From JAVBJN01 sp031546985 (lineage in GTDB: Bacteria; Bacteroidota; Bacteroidia; Chitinophagales; Chitinophagaceae), in NCBI GenBank assembly GCA_031546985.1, contig JAVBJN010000057.1:60319-124318 (forward strand): a stretch of 64,000 nt of DNA, read 5' to 3'. Each line of letters begins with the position of its first letter. The first letter of the stretch is position 1. Position numbers and translations under genes: made by a program. The notes below the pieces were generated by a model. The model saw only the letters and a list, made by a program, of their open reading frames with translations. It did no database searches and was not told where the DNA came from. Of this stretch, positions 52,518-59,342 are shown one piece after another.

Positions 52518-53573
52518 CTATATCGTGGGGAAATTAAACCGTAAATCGTCAGAATCCATGACGCCTAAATTTTTCAAGTATTCGTTGACCATGTCTAAAG
52601 AATGGTGCCGCAGCTGTAACTGCAAATCCTTAATGTTAATACCTGCCTTAACTGCTTTTACTACCCCAGTATGTTTCCAGCTATAAAAAGCATAACGTCC
52701 CGTAATACGCACCTCTTTTAACATTGCCGCGTGCCTTTTGCTCAACATATCGCGACTAACAGGCTTGGTACCGGGAAAACCATCTTTTCCAAACAGATAA
52801 AAAGACCCCGGATAATCAGTGACAAAAGCCAACTGCTTACTCATTTGTTCCGGTAACACTACTTTCTGAGTTCGTCGATTCTTTGATATATCGCTCCTTA
52901 ATTCAATAAAATTATGCTCGATGTTGACATCCGAAATACGAAGCAATCGCATCTCACCTGGACGAATGTAGCAGTAAAAAAGTAGCTGAATTGCTAACCA
53001 GAGCTGTAGATCGTTTTGTCGGGTGTGGACTTTGATTTTTTCGATCTGCTTTGTATTAAAAAACATCAAACTAACAGCGTCATGCCTGGGTGCTGATACT
53101 TCAGCAAATGGATTCTCTTTGCTGATTCTCGAATACATAGCCAATAAACAATTTCGGTATGAATAAGCTCTATTGGCTGAAAGTCCTTTATCGTATAGAT
53201 GAGCTATAAACCGTGTAGCATCGGTTTTTGTTACTTGCAAATCGGGCTTTGAAATCCAACCTACAAAATAGTTGATTATTGATTTATACGATGCGTAGGA
53301 TTTCGGATGGTATTCGTGCTTTACCTCTTCCAGTTTTTCCAGTAGAGCAGATTTAGGATTGTCTTTTTCGGGCTGTTGAAGGCTGTGTATCAGTTCTACA
53401 AACTTCTGCTCTCGTTCGCCCAGGTCTTTAATTCTGTTGGCTTGCCCGTAAAGCCTTTTACGCTCCTTTACCCCGAATGGAAGGGTTGCATAATATTCAA
53501 CGTACCACCGTGCCCCTTTTACTATTGTATAATCTACCCCGTTTAGGGCATAAATTTTTTTTTCTGCTTTCAT
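52518..53573 (-). CDS. Tyrosine recombinase (integrase)
   Basis: A 351-residue site-specific recombinase: SAM-like N-terminal core-binding domain (about 80-155) and catalytic domain (about 170-335). Catalytic Arg204 (YIRPGEMR), a Lys in the beta-hairpin (SDISKNRRTQK, about 231-237), His323/324 (QLRHHSLD) and nucleophile Tyr332 (MVNEYLKNLG) are visible. The canonical H-x-x-R box is replaced by Y-S-W-K-H-T (297-302), a variant I recall from Bacteroidota integrases. It sits next to attR, transcribed inward, as usual for tRNA-targeted elements, and should catalyse insertion into tRNA-Ser. Confidence 0.92.
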   Translation of the reverse strand: MKAEKKIYALNGVDYTIVKGARWYVEYYATLPFGVKERKRLYGQANRIKDLGEREQKFVELIHSLQQPEKDNPKSALLEKLEEVKHEYHPKSYASYKSIINYFVGWISKPDLQVTKTDATRFIAHLYDKGLSANRAYSYRNCLLAMYSRISKENPFAEVSAPRHDAVSLMFFNTKQIEKIKVHTRQNDLQLWLAIQLLFYCYIRPGEMRLLRISDVNIEHNFIELRSDISKNRRTQKVVLPEQMSKQLAFVTDYPGSFYLFGKDGFPGTKPVSRDMLSKRHAAMLKEVRITGRYAFYSWKHTGVVKAVKAGINIKDLQLQLRHHSLDMVNEYLKNLGVMDSDDLRFNFPTI

Positions 53574-53589
53574 CGACTTGAATTTTTCA

Positions 53590-53619
53590 AGTGCGCCAAA
53601 GCAGTTAGTTAGTGCGCCA
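53590..53619. repeat. Right arm-type repeats (AGTGCGCCA x2)
   Basis: Exact copies of AGTGCGCCA at 53590-53598 and 53611-53619, 21 bp apart, 46-67 bases inside attR; inverted relatives lie at matching distances inside attL. Confidence 0.6.
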
Positions 53620-53633
53620 GTTTATTTACGACA

Positions 53634-53656
53634 AAACCCGCTATAATAGCGGGTTT
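53634..53656 (-). terminator. Element-borne terminator for tRNA-Ser
   Basis: AAACCCGCT-ATAAT-AGCGGGTTT, immediately downstream (minus strand) of the tRNA-Ser 3' end and inside the element. It replaces the native terminator now stranded at 40304-40334. Confidence 0.75.
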
Positions 53657-53665
53657 CAATTTTAA

Positions 53666-53683
53666 GCGGAGACGGCGAGATTC
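53666..53683. repeat. attR (18-bp direct repeat within tRNA-Ser)
   Basis: Same 18 bases as 40335-40352. It covers the 3' acceptor strand and part of the T arm of tRNA-Ser, so integration rebuilds an intact tRNA gene on this side. Confidence 0.93.
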
Positions 53684-53753
53684 GAACTCGCGATACAGTT
53701 TCCCATATACACACTTTCCAGGCGTGCTCCTTCAACCACTCGGACACGTCTCC
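53667..53753 (-). tRNA. tRNA-Ser (anticodon GGA)
   Basis: An 87-nt type II tRNA: acceptor GGAGACG / CGTCTCC, anticodon loop CTGGAAA (anticodon GGA), long variable arm (GTATATGGGAAACTGTAT region), T loop TTCGAAT, discriminator G. It is the attachment target of the element. Confidence 0.96.
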
Positions 53754-53793
53754 TATTGATTTGTGGGCTGCAAAAATACAAATTCCTGCGATA

Positions 53794-54567
53794 TTACCTA
53801 CTGGCAAATAATTTTTCTGCGTTGGCGGTGGTTATGGCGGCTACTTCTGCTACAGAAATCCCCTTAATTTCGGCCAGGCGTTCTGCTACTAATTTAATGT
53901 AGGCGCTTTCGTTGCGCTTGCCACGGTGGGGCACCGGTGTAAGGTAAGGCGCGTCGGTTTCGAGTACAATACGCTCCAAGTCGAGCTGCTCCAGCACTTC
54001 AAACAGTTTGGCATTTTTATAGGTAAGCACGCCACCAATACCCAGGTATAAGCCCAGTTTAATGATCTCGCGGGCACTTTCCACACTACCGGTAAAGCAA
54101 TGGAATACACCTGTCAGGCCACCATCCTGCTGTTCGCGCACCAGGTCTATACAATCCTGTGTACTCTCCCTGCTGTGAATCACAATAGGAATTTGCAATT
54201 GCTTAGCCCAGCCAGCCTGAACCCGGAAAGCCTCTTTCTGCTCTTCGATATGGGTTTTATCCCAATAGTAATCCAGGCCTATCTCGCCCACAGCCGCATA
54301 TTTACGTTGCGCCAGGTAGCGCTCAGCTATGGCCAGTTCTTCTTTATAATTATCATTAATGGAACAAGGATGCACCCCCATCATGGGTATACAATGCTCG
54401 GGATATTTATCGGCCACCGCCAGCAGCGCGTCGTGCGTTTCGCGGTCAATGGCAGGCATATACATTTTATGCACACCGGCGGCAATAGCACGTTCTATCA
54501 TGGCATCACGATCGGTGTCAAATTCTTTCACATACAAGTGGGTGTGGGTATCGGTCAGTTGTAACAT
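53794..54567 (-). CDS. tatD: TatD-family deoxyribonuclease/hydrolase
   Basis: A 257-residue metal-dependent hydrolase of the amidohydrolase TIM-barrel fold. Metal ligands are visible: THTHLY near the N-terminus, GEIGLDYYW (Glu), PIVIHSRES (His), GVFHCFTGS (His) and LETDAPYL (Asp). TatD enzymes act as 3'-5' nucleases in DNA repair and RNA processing. Twelve bases separate its start from the deacetylase stop, so they are likely one unit. Confidence 0.93.
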   Translation of the reverse strand: MLQLTDTHTHLYVKEFDTDRDAMIERAIAAGVHKMYMPAIDRETHDALLAVADKYPEHCIPMMGVHPCSINDNYKEELAIAERYLAQRKYAAVGEIGLDYYWDKTHIEEQKEAFRVQAGWAKQLQIPIVIHSRESTQDCIDLVREQQDGGLTGVFHCFTGSVESAREIIKLGLYLGIGGVLTYKNAKLFEVLEQLDLERIVLETDAPYLTPVPHRGKRNESAYIKLVAERLAEIKGISVAEVAAITTANAEKLFASR

Positions 54568-54579
54568 AGCGCTGCAAAG

Positions 54580-55188
54580 TTACAGGCTTATTGCCTTCAT
54601 TTGCCAACCTTTTGCCTTGCAATACGCCAAAACCGCCGGCAGCAATACTTCCAGGCGGGGAAAAGCCTTTTCGCTGTCGTGAAAAACCACAATATCACCA
54701 GGTTTGATGCTTTTAAGTGTATGATCCAGGCAGGTTTCAGGGGTGAGTTCGGGGTCAAAATCGCAGGTAAGCAGGCTCCACATCACCACTTTCATACCGG
54801 GGTATTGCTTACGAATCTTATTTAGCTGCGTATAAGTAATGCGGCCATAGGGCGGGCGAAACAAGGGCGAGCCAATGTACCCGTCGGCCTCGGCTATATT
54901 ATCGAGATAAGCGCCATCAGGGGTTTTCCAGCCGTTGAGGTGGTTGTGGGTATGATTGCCCGTAGTGTGCCCTGCGGCTTTTATATGCTCAAACACAGTG
55001 GGATATTTGCGCACATTATCGCCTACACAAAAAAAAGTAGCCTGCGCATTGTAAGCCGCCAGTTGCTTCAGTACCCAGGGTGTAATATCGGGATGCGGCC
55101 CATCATCGAAGGTAAGGTAAACCGTATCCGCAGCAGGTTGCTTCCACAACAGGGAAGGATAAAACCAGGACAAAATGCCGGGCCGCAT
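54580..55188 (-). CDS. Polysaccharide deacetylase (NodB/CE4 family)
   Basis: A 202-residue carbohydrate esterase family 4 protein: YLTFDDGPHP (catalytic base Asp and metal Asp), TTGNHTHNHLNG (metal His pair H-x-x-x-H), FRPPYGRIT (Arg-Pro-Pro-Tyr-Gly), and VVFHDSEKA (late His). It removes N- or O-acetyl groups from cell-wall or surface polysaccharide. Start MRPGILSWFYP is preferred; a Met 20 codons upstream is also possible. Confidence 0.85.
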   Translation of the reverse strand: MRPGILSWFYPSLLWKQPAADTVYLTFDDGPHPDITPWVLKQLAAYNAQATFFCVGDNVRKYPTVFEHIKAAGHTTGNHTHNHLNGWKTPDGAYLDNIAEADGYIGSPLFRPPYGRITYTQLNKIRKQYPGMKVVMWSLLTCDFDPELTPETCLDHTLKSIKPGDIVVFHDSEKAFPRLEVLLPAVLAYCKAKGWQMKAISL

Positions 55189-55307
55189 GGTGAGGGTTGA
55201 CAGGGACAATAGCAAGTGTTTACTCCACAAATGTAGTAATAGGTTCAAATATCATATCACCGCTCATCAATATTATGGTACGGTCACCTAAAAGCACTGC
55301 AAATATG

Positions 55308-55315
55308 TACTTTTG
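55308..55315 (+). promoter_or_regulatory. Putative -7 element of gltX (TACTTTTG)
   Basis: TAnnTTTG with its last G only 6 bases before the gltX ATG, so the transcript may begin at or within a few bases of the start codon. Confidence 0.5.
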
Positions 55316-55320
55316 CAAAC

Positions 55321-56844
55321 ATGGAAAGAAAAGTAAGAGTTCGATTTGCACCCAGCCCAACGGGCGGCCTGCATCTGGGCGGAGTTAGAACCGTGTTGTT
55401 CAACTACCTTTTTGCCCGTCACCACAACGGAGATTTTGTTTTACGTATAGAAGATACCGATCAGACCCGCTTTGTAGAAGGCGCGGAGTCTTATATTAAT
55501 GAGTGCCTCAAATGGTGCGGTATGGTGCCCGATGAGGGACCAGATGCGGGTGGCAACTATGGCCCTTACCGCCAGAGCGAGCGTAAACCTATGTACCGCC
55601 AGTATGCTGAGCAGCTGGTGCAGCAGGGCAATGCCTACTACGCTTTTGATACGCCGCAGGAGCTGGAAGCCATGCGTGAAAGACTCAAAACCCCTGCCAA
55701 CCCATCGCCGCAATACGATCACAATGCCCGTATGCAGATGAAAAACTCCCTGAGCCTGCCGGCCGCGGAAGTACAGCAGCTGATAGATGCGGGTACGCCT
55801 TACGTGGTACGTATTAAAATGCCGGAAAATGAAACCCTGGTGTTTCACGATATGATTCGTGGCGAAGTAAGTTTTCATACCGAGCTGGTAGATGATAAAG
55901 TGCTGCTCAAGGGCGACGGTATGCCTACCTATCACCTGGCGGTGGTGGTAGACGATTACCTGATGCAGATCAGCCATGCCTTCCGTGGCGAAGAATGGTT
56001 GCCTTCGGCTCCTGTACACTTACTGCTTTGGAAATACCTGGGCTGGGAAAGTGTGATGCCGCAATGGGCACACCTGCCGCTGATTCTGAAACCGGATGGC
56101 CACGGCAAACTGAGCAAACGCGATGGCGACCGTTTGGGTTTCCCGGTATTTGCAATGAACTGGGGTACACCTGGCACCGAAAACTTTACCGAAGGTTTCC
56201 GCGAGCGTGGTTTCCTGCCCGAAGCATTTGTAAACATGCTGGTGATGCTGGGCTGGAACGATGGCACCGAACAGGAGATCTTTTCTATGGAAGAACTGAT
56301 TCAGCGTTTCTCTATGGACCGCGTGCACAAAGGCGGCGCCAAATTCGATTTCGAAAAAGCCAAATGGTTCAACCACGAATACATTAAACATTACGATACC
56401 GAAAAGCTGACAACATTAGTTGCGCCTTATTTTGCTGCGAAGAACTGCACGCCCGATACAGCCCAACTGCAGCAAGTGGTGGGTATGATTAAAGAGCGTT
56501 GCACTTTGCTGAGCGATTTCTGGCAGCAGGGTTCTTTCTTCTTCGTGCGCCCTACCGAACACAATATTGACGCGATAAAACCTAAGTGGACACCGGAGAA
56601 AAAAACTTTCTTTGAAACCCTGGTGAGCCGTTTCGATACGCTGGACTGGAATGCCGCCGCATTGGAGCAAGGGTTTAAAGACCTGGCTACCGAGCAAGGT
56701 ATTAAACCTGGCGAGCTGCAATTGCCATTGCGTATTATGCTGGTGGGCGACAAATTTGGCCCTAATGTATTTGAGATTGCCACCTTCCTGGGTAAGGAAG
56801 AAACAGTGGCCCGCATTACTGCGCTTTTACAACAGTTAGCATAA
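55321..56844 (+). CDS. gltX: Glutamyl-tRNA synthetase
   Basis: Charges tRNA-Glu with glutamate using ATP; cytosolic. The 507-residue class I synthetase has the HIGH-type motif PSPTGGLHLGGVRT near the N-terminus, FVLRIEDTDQTR, and the KMSKS-type loop GKLSKRDG near residue 262; the C-terminal ~150 residues form the helical anticodon-binding domain. A good terminator follows. Confidence 0.96.
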   Translation: MERKVRVRFAPSPTGGLHLGGVRTVLFNYLFARHHNGDFVLRIEDTDQTRFVEGAESYINECLKWCGMVPDEGPDAGGNYGPYRQSERKPMYRQYAEQLVQQGNAYYAFDTPQELEAMRERLKTPANPSPQYDHNARMQMKNSLSLPAAEVQQLIDAGTPYVVRIKMPENETLVFHDMIRGEVSFHTELVDDKVLLKGDGMPTYHLAVVVDDYLMQISHAFRGEEWLPSAPVHLLLWKYLGWESVMPQWAHLPLILKPDGHGKLSKRDGDRLGFPVFAMNWGTPGTENFTEGFRERGFLPEAFVNMLVMLGWNDGTEQEIFSMEELIQRFSMDRVHKGGAKFDFEKAKWFNHEYIKHYDTEKLTTLVAPYFAAKNCTPDTAQLQQVVGMIKERCTLLSDFWQQGSFFFVRPTEHNIDAIKPKWTPEKKTFFETLVSRFDTLDWNAAALEQGFKDLATEQGIKPGELQLPLRIMLVGDKFGPNVFEIATFLGKEETVARITALLQQLA

Positions 56845-56854
56845 CAATTATAAT

Positions 56855-56883
56855 AAATACCCCCGGCTTTACCGGGGGTATTT
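56855..56883 (+). terminator. gltX terminator
   Basis: AAATACCCCCGG / CCGGGGGTATTT perfect stem with a short loop, 10 bases after the stop codon. Confidence 0.9.
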
Positions 56884-57222
56884 ATTTGCCTCCTTAGGGG
56901 ATTCCCACAATCCATACTTTACATCATCGGTCAACGATTATAGGGACAATCCGGCCTATACCCGCGTTTATTCTGCTGTTACTTTTTTTGCGGAAAAAAA
57001 GTAACACAAAAAAGCCGCCCGAAAACGGTTACACCGCGTTTTCGGGATAGTACCCTGATATAACTACTGTGCTACTGTAAATGCTAATTAAGCACCCTGA
57101 TGATAATCAAGTTCAAAATATGGCAAAGCCTTCACATGCCGCCGCAGGTACTGGTTTTATTACGGATAATAAAGAAAAAGGTAACCATAAGGTTACCTTT
57201 TTTTTATGCATTCAGGCACAAA
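56884..57222. other. Intergenic region with two adjacent hairpins
   Basis: No gene in about 340 bases. Two consecutive hairpins are visible: GTTACTTTTTTT-GCGG-AAAAAAAGTAAC (56978-57005) and CCCGAAAACG / CGTTTTCGGG (57018-57046). A third, AAAAAGGTAACC-ATAA-GGTTACCTTTTT (57176-57199), has a T-rich tail and could end a plus-strand transcript. A small RNA between 57046 and 57199 is possible but no promoter was recognised. Confidence 0.5.
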
Positions 57223-57249
57223 AAAAGAGGTGGTTAAACCACCTCTTTT
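57223..57249 (-). terminator. Terminator of the DUF6923-like protein gene
   Basis: AAAAGAGGTGG-TTAAA-CCACCTCTTTT, just 3' of the minus-strand gene at 57274; A-run on the plus side gives the U-tract. Confidence 0.85.
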
Positions 57250-57273
57250 ATACACTCACCAACCTTCACCCAA

Positions 57274-59091
57274 TTATTTAATCAGTTTGAACATTTTTTG
57301 TTCGTTGCCTGCTTTCACAGTTACGATATACATTCCCTTAGGCAGATCCTGAAGGCCATTCAGCGCAAAGCTGTTAGAACCTTTGGCAGCAGCCTCAATT
57401 TTCTGACTTACTACACGGCCGTCCATTGCGCTCAGTACAATCTCTACATCCTGGTCTTCACCGGCAGTTACGTTAATCTGCAGATTCTGATTGAATGGAT
57501 TAGGATATACATTGAGGTCAGACAGTAATTCTTTGGTCAGTTTTACAACGTTGGAATATTCAGAAGTACCATCCTGGTCTACAGCTTTCAAACGGTAGAA
57601 TACAGTTACTGAGTTTACGTTGCTCACATCGTCCTGGAACTGGTATGTTTTTTTAACACCTTGTTTGGCTACAGTACCTACTTGTGTAAATTCTTTACCA
57701 TTTGCACTGCGCTCAACTTCGTAGTGGCTGAAAGCTTTTTCTTCGCTGGCTTCCCAGTTCAAACGTGAAGTATTATTGTTCAGCTGACCTTTGAAGTACT
57801 CCAGTGTTACTGGCAGTGCAGAAGATACGCAGATGCTGATAGCAGTAACATCATCCGGAGTAGTAGTGTTAGGGTTATCAGACAGATCGAGTGAACCCAG
57901 ACCTGAAGGCAAACCGCTCAGTACAGACTGCATAGCAGCAGGAGCAGCGGTAGCAGAACCCATAAACAATACAGGCAGTGTTACACTTACAGCAGTATTA
58001 GGATAGCTGAAAGGAATAGCAATACCGGTTACAACCAGTTTGTTGTTGGTACCACCGTTTGCACTGGTGATAACGGCACTTACTGTATTTCCCAAACCAG
58101 CGGCAGTGAAAGCAGTGTTAAACTGGGCAGCAGTTCTGTTGTAACGGAAACGTTTGTCCAGTTCCAGTGTATAAGTAATACCGGTACGTACATCTCCTGA
58201 GCTGTTGTTAATACTCATAGTCATATTGTAAGCACCTGCAGAGCAAACACCTGTTGGTCCAGCAAGGTCGTGCGATACACGGAAGCTACAGCTGCAACCA
58301 TCGGCATTAGAGTAGTTTACACCTGTTCCTACCTGGGTAAGCGCCGCAGTGGTTTTGTTGATGCTGTACATTACACCAGAGTTTCCGCTGGAACCGTAAC
58401 CATACAGGGTACCGCTTTCGCTGAAGAACAAACCATAGATGTTTATGCTAGAGCTCACATTGGGCAACAAGGTAGAAGCACCAGTGCTTTTATTAATTAC
58501 ATACAGACGGCCATTGTAACCACGGCCATACATTTGACCACTGGTAGGATCGATAGCGATATCTACCATAAATGTACCTACGGCAGAACCGTTAGAGGTG
58601 ATCTGAACATTGCTGTTAGGTACACGTGCGTTGGTACCGCTGGCCACAAGCCTGTCGCTGGAAATACGGTATAATCTTGAAGTAGTGGCGCTGTTTGTGA
58701 AATAGAAAGAACCATCGGCATCAAAACAACCTGCGTATGACGGGCTGCTTGCCAATGTGATAGAACCCAGATCGGTAACTGCGCTGGCAGTGTTGCCACG
58801 GCCAATTCTCAACAGGTGATCCTGTGCGCTGCCCGATGTTCCGATTCCGTACATATATCCATCGATGGGATTAATTCCGATAGAGTTGAAATCTGAGTTA
58901 GGGTTGGAATTGTAAACGGTTCTGTTTAAGGTAGAACCTGTAAAGTACAGTGAGTCCAGGTCGGCATTACCGCCATTGCTGTAGCTTACAAAAAAGGCAC
59001 CGGTACAACCGAATGGTGCTTGTGCGTTTGCAGTGTTGATGGTTAATGCACCCGTGAGGGCCAGTAAAGCTGAAGTGAAAATTTTCTTCAT
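57274..59091 (-). CDS. Secreted beta-propeller (DUF6923-like) protein with T9SS domain, array member A
   Basis: A 605-residue exported protein: signal peptide (to about 22), a propeller-like domain (about 25-300; ADLDSLYFTGSTLNR, GINPIDGYMYGIG, GRLYVINKSTGASTLLPNV), a middle beta domain (about 305-440), a linker module (VTLEYFKGQLNN ... WEASEEKAFSHYEVERSANG, about 455-530), and a type A T9SS signal (VYPNPFNQNLQINV ... GMYIVTVKAGNEQKMFKLIK). It resembles member B along its whole length. Function unknown; surface or secreted. Confidence 0.85.
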   Translation of the reverse strand: MKKIFTSALLALTGALTINTANAQAPFGCTGAFFVSYSNGGNADLDSLYFTGSTLNRTVYNSNPNSDFNSIGINPIDGYMYGIGTSGSAQDHLLRIGRGNTASAVTDLGSITLASSPSYAGCFDADGSFYFTNSATTSRLYRISSDRLVASGTNARVPNSNVQITSNGSAVGTFMVDIAIDPTSGQMYGRGYNGRLYVINKSTGASTLLPNVSSSINIYGLFFSESGTLYGYGSSGNSGVMYSINKTTAALTQVGTGVNYSNADGCSCSFRVSHDLAGPTGVCSAGAYNMTMSINNSSGDVRTGITYTLELDKRFRYNRTAAQFNTAFTAAGLGNTVSAVITSANGGTNNKLVVTGIAIPFSYPNTAVSVTLPVLFMGSATAAPAAMQSVLSGLPSGLGSLDLSDNPNTTTPDDVTAISICVSSALPVTLEYFKGQLNNNTSRLNWEASEEKAFSHYEVERSANGKEFTQVGTVAKQGVKKTYQFQDDVSNVNSVTVFYRLKAVDQDGTSEYSNVVKLTKELLSDLNVYPNPFNQNLQINVTAGEDQDVEIVLSAMDGRVVSQKIEAAAKGSNSFALNGLQDLPKGMYIVTVKAGNEQKMFKLIK

Positions 59092-59127
59092 TGCGTTTTG
59101 GTTTTGGTAATTTTTTCGTTGCGGGAG

Positions 59128-59204
59128 CAAACCTACCATTAGCGTCACGCCTAAATGATTGTGATTGAGTATTATGCGGTTTTGAACTAGCAAAATGCAG
59201 TTTA
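59128..59204 (-). promoter_or_regulatory. Array promoter A: TAGGTTTG plus upstream box
   Basis: Minus-strand -7 element TAGGTTTG (59128-59135), then exactly 29 nt, then the box ATACTCAA (59165-59172) extended by AAAACCGCA (59175-59183). A weaker second box (AAACTGCA, 59196-59203) lies 21 bp further upstream. Confidence 0.75.
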
Positions 59205-59275
59205 ATCGAGAATTTGACTTTGGCCCGTCTCCGTATAATAAATAATCAGATATTTAATAAACGGGGCTGTCATAA

Positions 59276-59314
59276 ACACAAGAAACGCCCGGATAATCCA
59301 GGCGTTTCTTGTGT
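59276..59314 (-). terminator. Terminator of array member B
   Basis: ACACAAGAAACGCC / GGCGTTTCTTGTGT perfect 14-bp stem with an 11-nt loop, 3' of the gene at 59343. Confidence 0.87.
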
Positions 59315-59342
59315 CTTAACCGGCATTCCGGCTCCTACTATC

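Larger units (their letters stand above)
40335..53683. mobile_element. Integrated tailless-virus-like element (13.3 kb prophage)
   Basis: Bounded by the 18-bp att repeats in tRNA-Ser(GGA). Gene order: lipoprotein and repressor (minus), Cro-like regulator, small ORF, primase-helicase, two unknowns, A32/FtsK-like ATPase, basic small protein, capsid candidate, about eleven small membrane proteins with a PG-binding protein and a GH19 endolysin, a terminal 205-residue protein, a terminator, then a minus-strand tyrosine integrase. Many plus-strand genes overlap by 1-4 bases, as in compact viral genomes. I see no terminase, portal, protease, tape measure, baseplate or conjugation gene. An A32-type ATPase, endolysin and many tiny membrane proteins are features of internal-membrane tailless phages (Corticoviridae, Tectiviridae, Finnlakeviridae). 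The viral assignment is inference; integration is directly visible. Confidence 0.85.

Noticed and set aside
40335..53683. Filamentous (Inoviridae-like) phage reading, with the ATPase as Zot
   Set aside because: The ATPase lacks the C-terminal membrane segment of Zot, the replication protein is a primase-helicase rather than a rolling-circle initiator, and a GH19 endolysin is present. Not fully excluded.
40335..53683. Integrative conjugative element or tailed prophage
   Set aside because: No relaxase, coupling protein or Tra genes, and no terminase, portal, protease, tape measure or tail genes are encoded.
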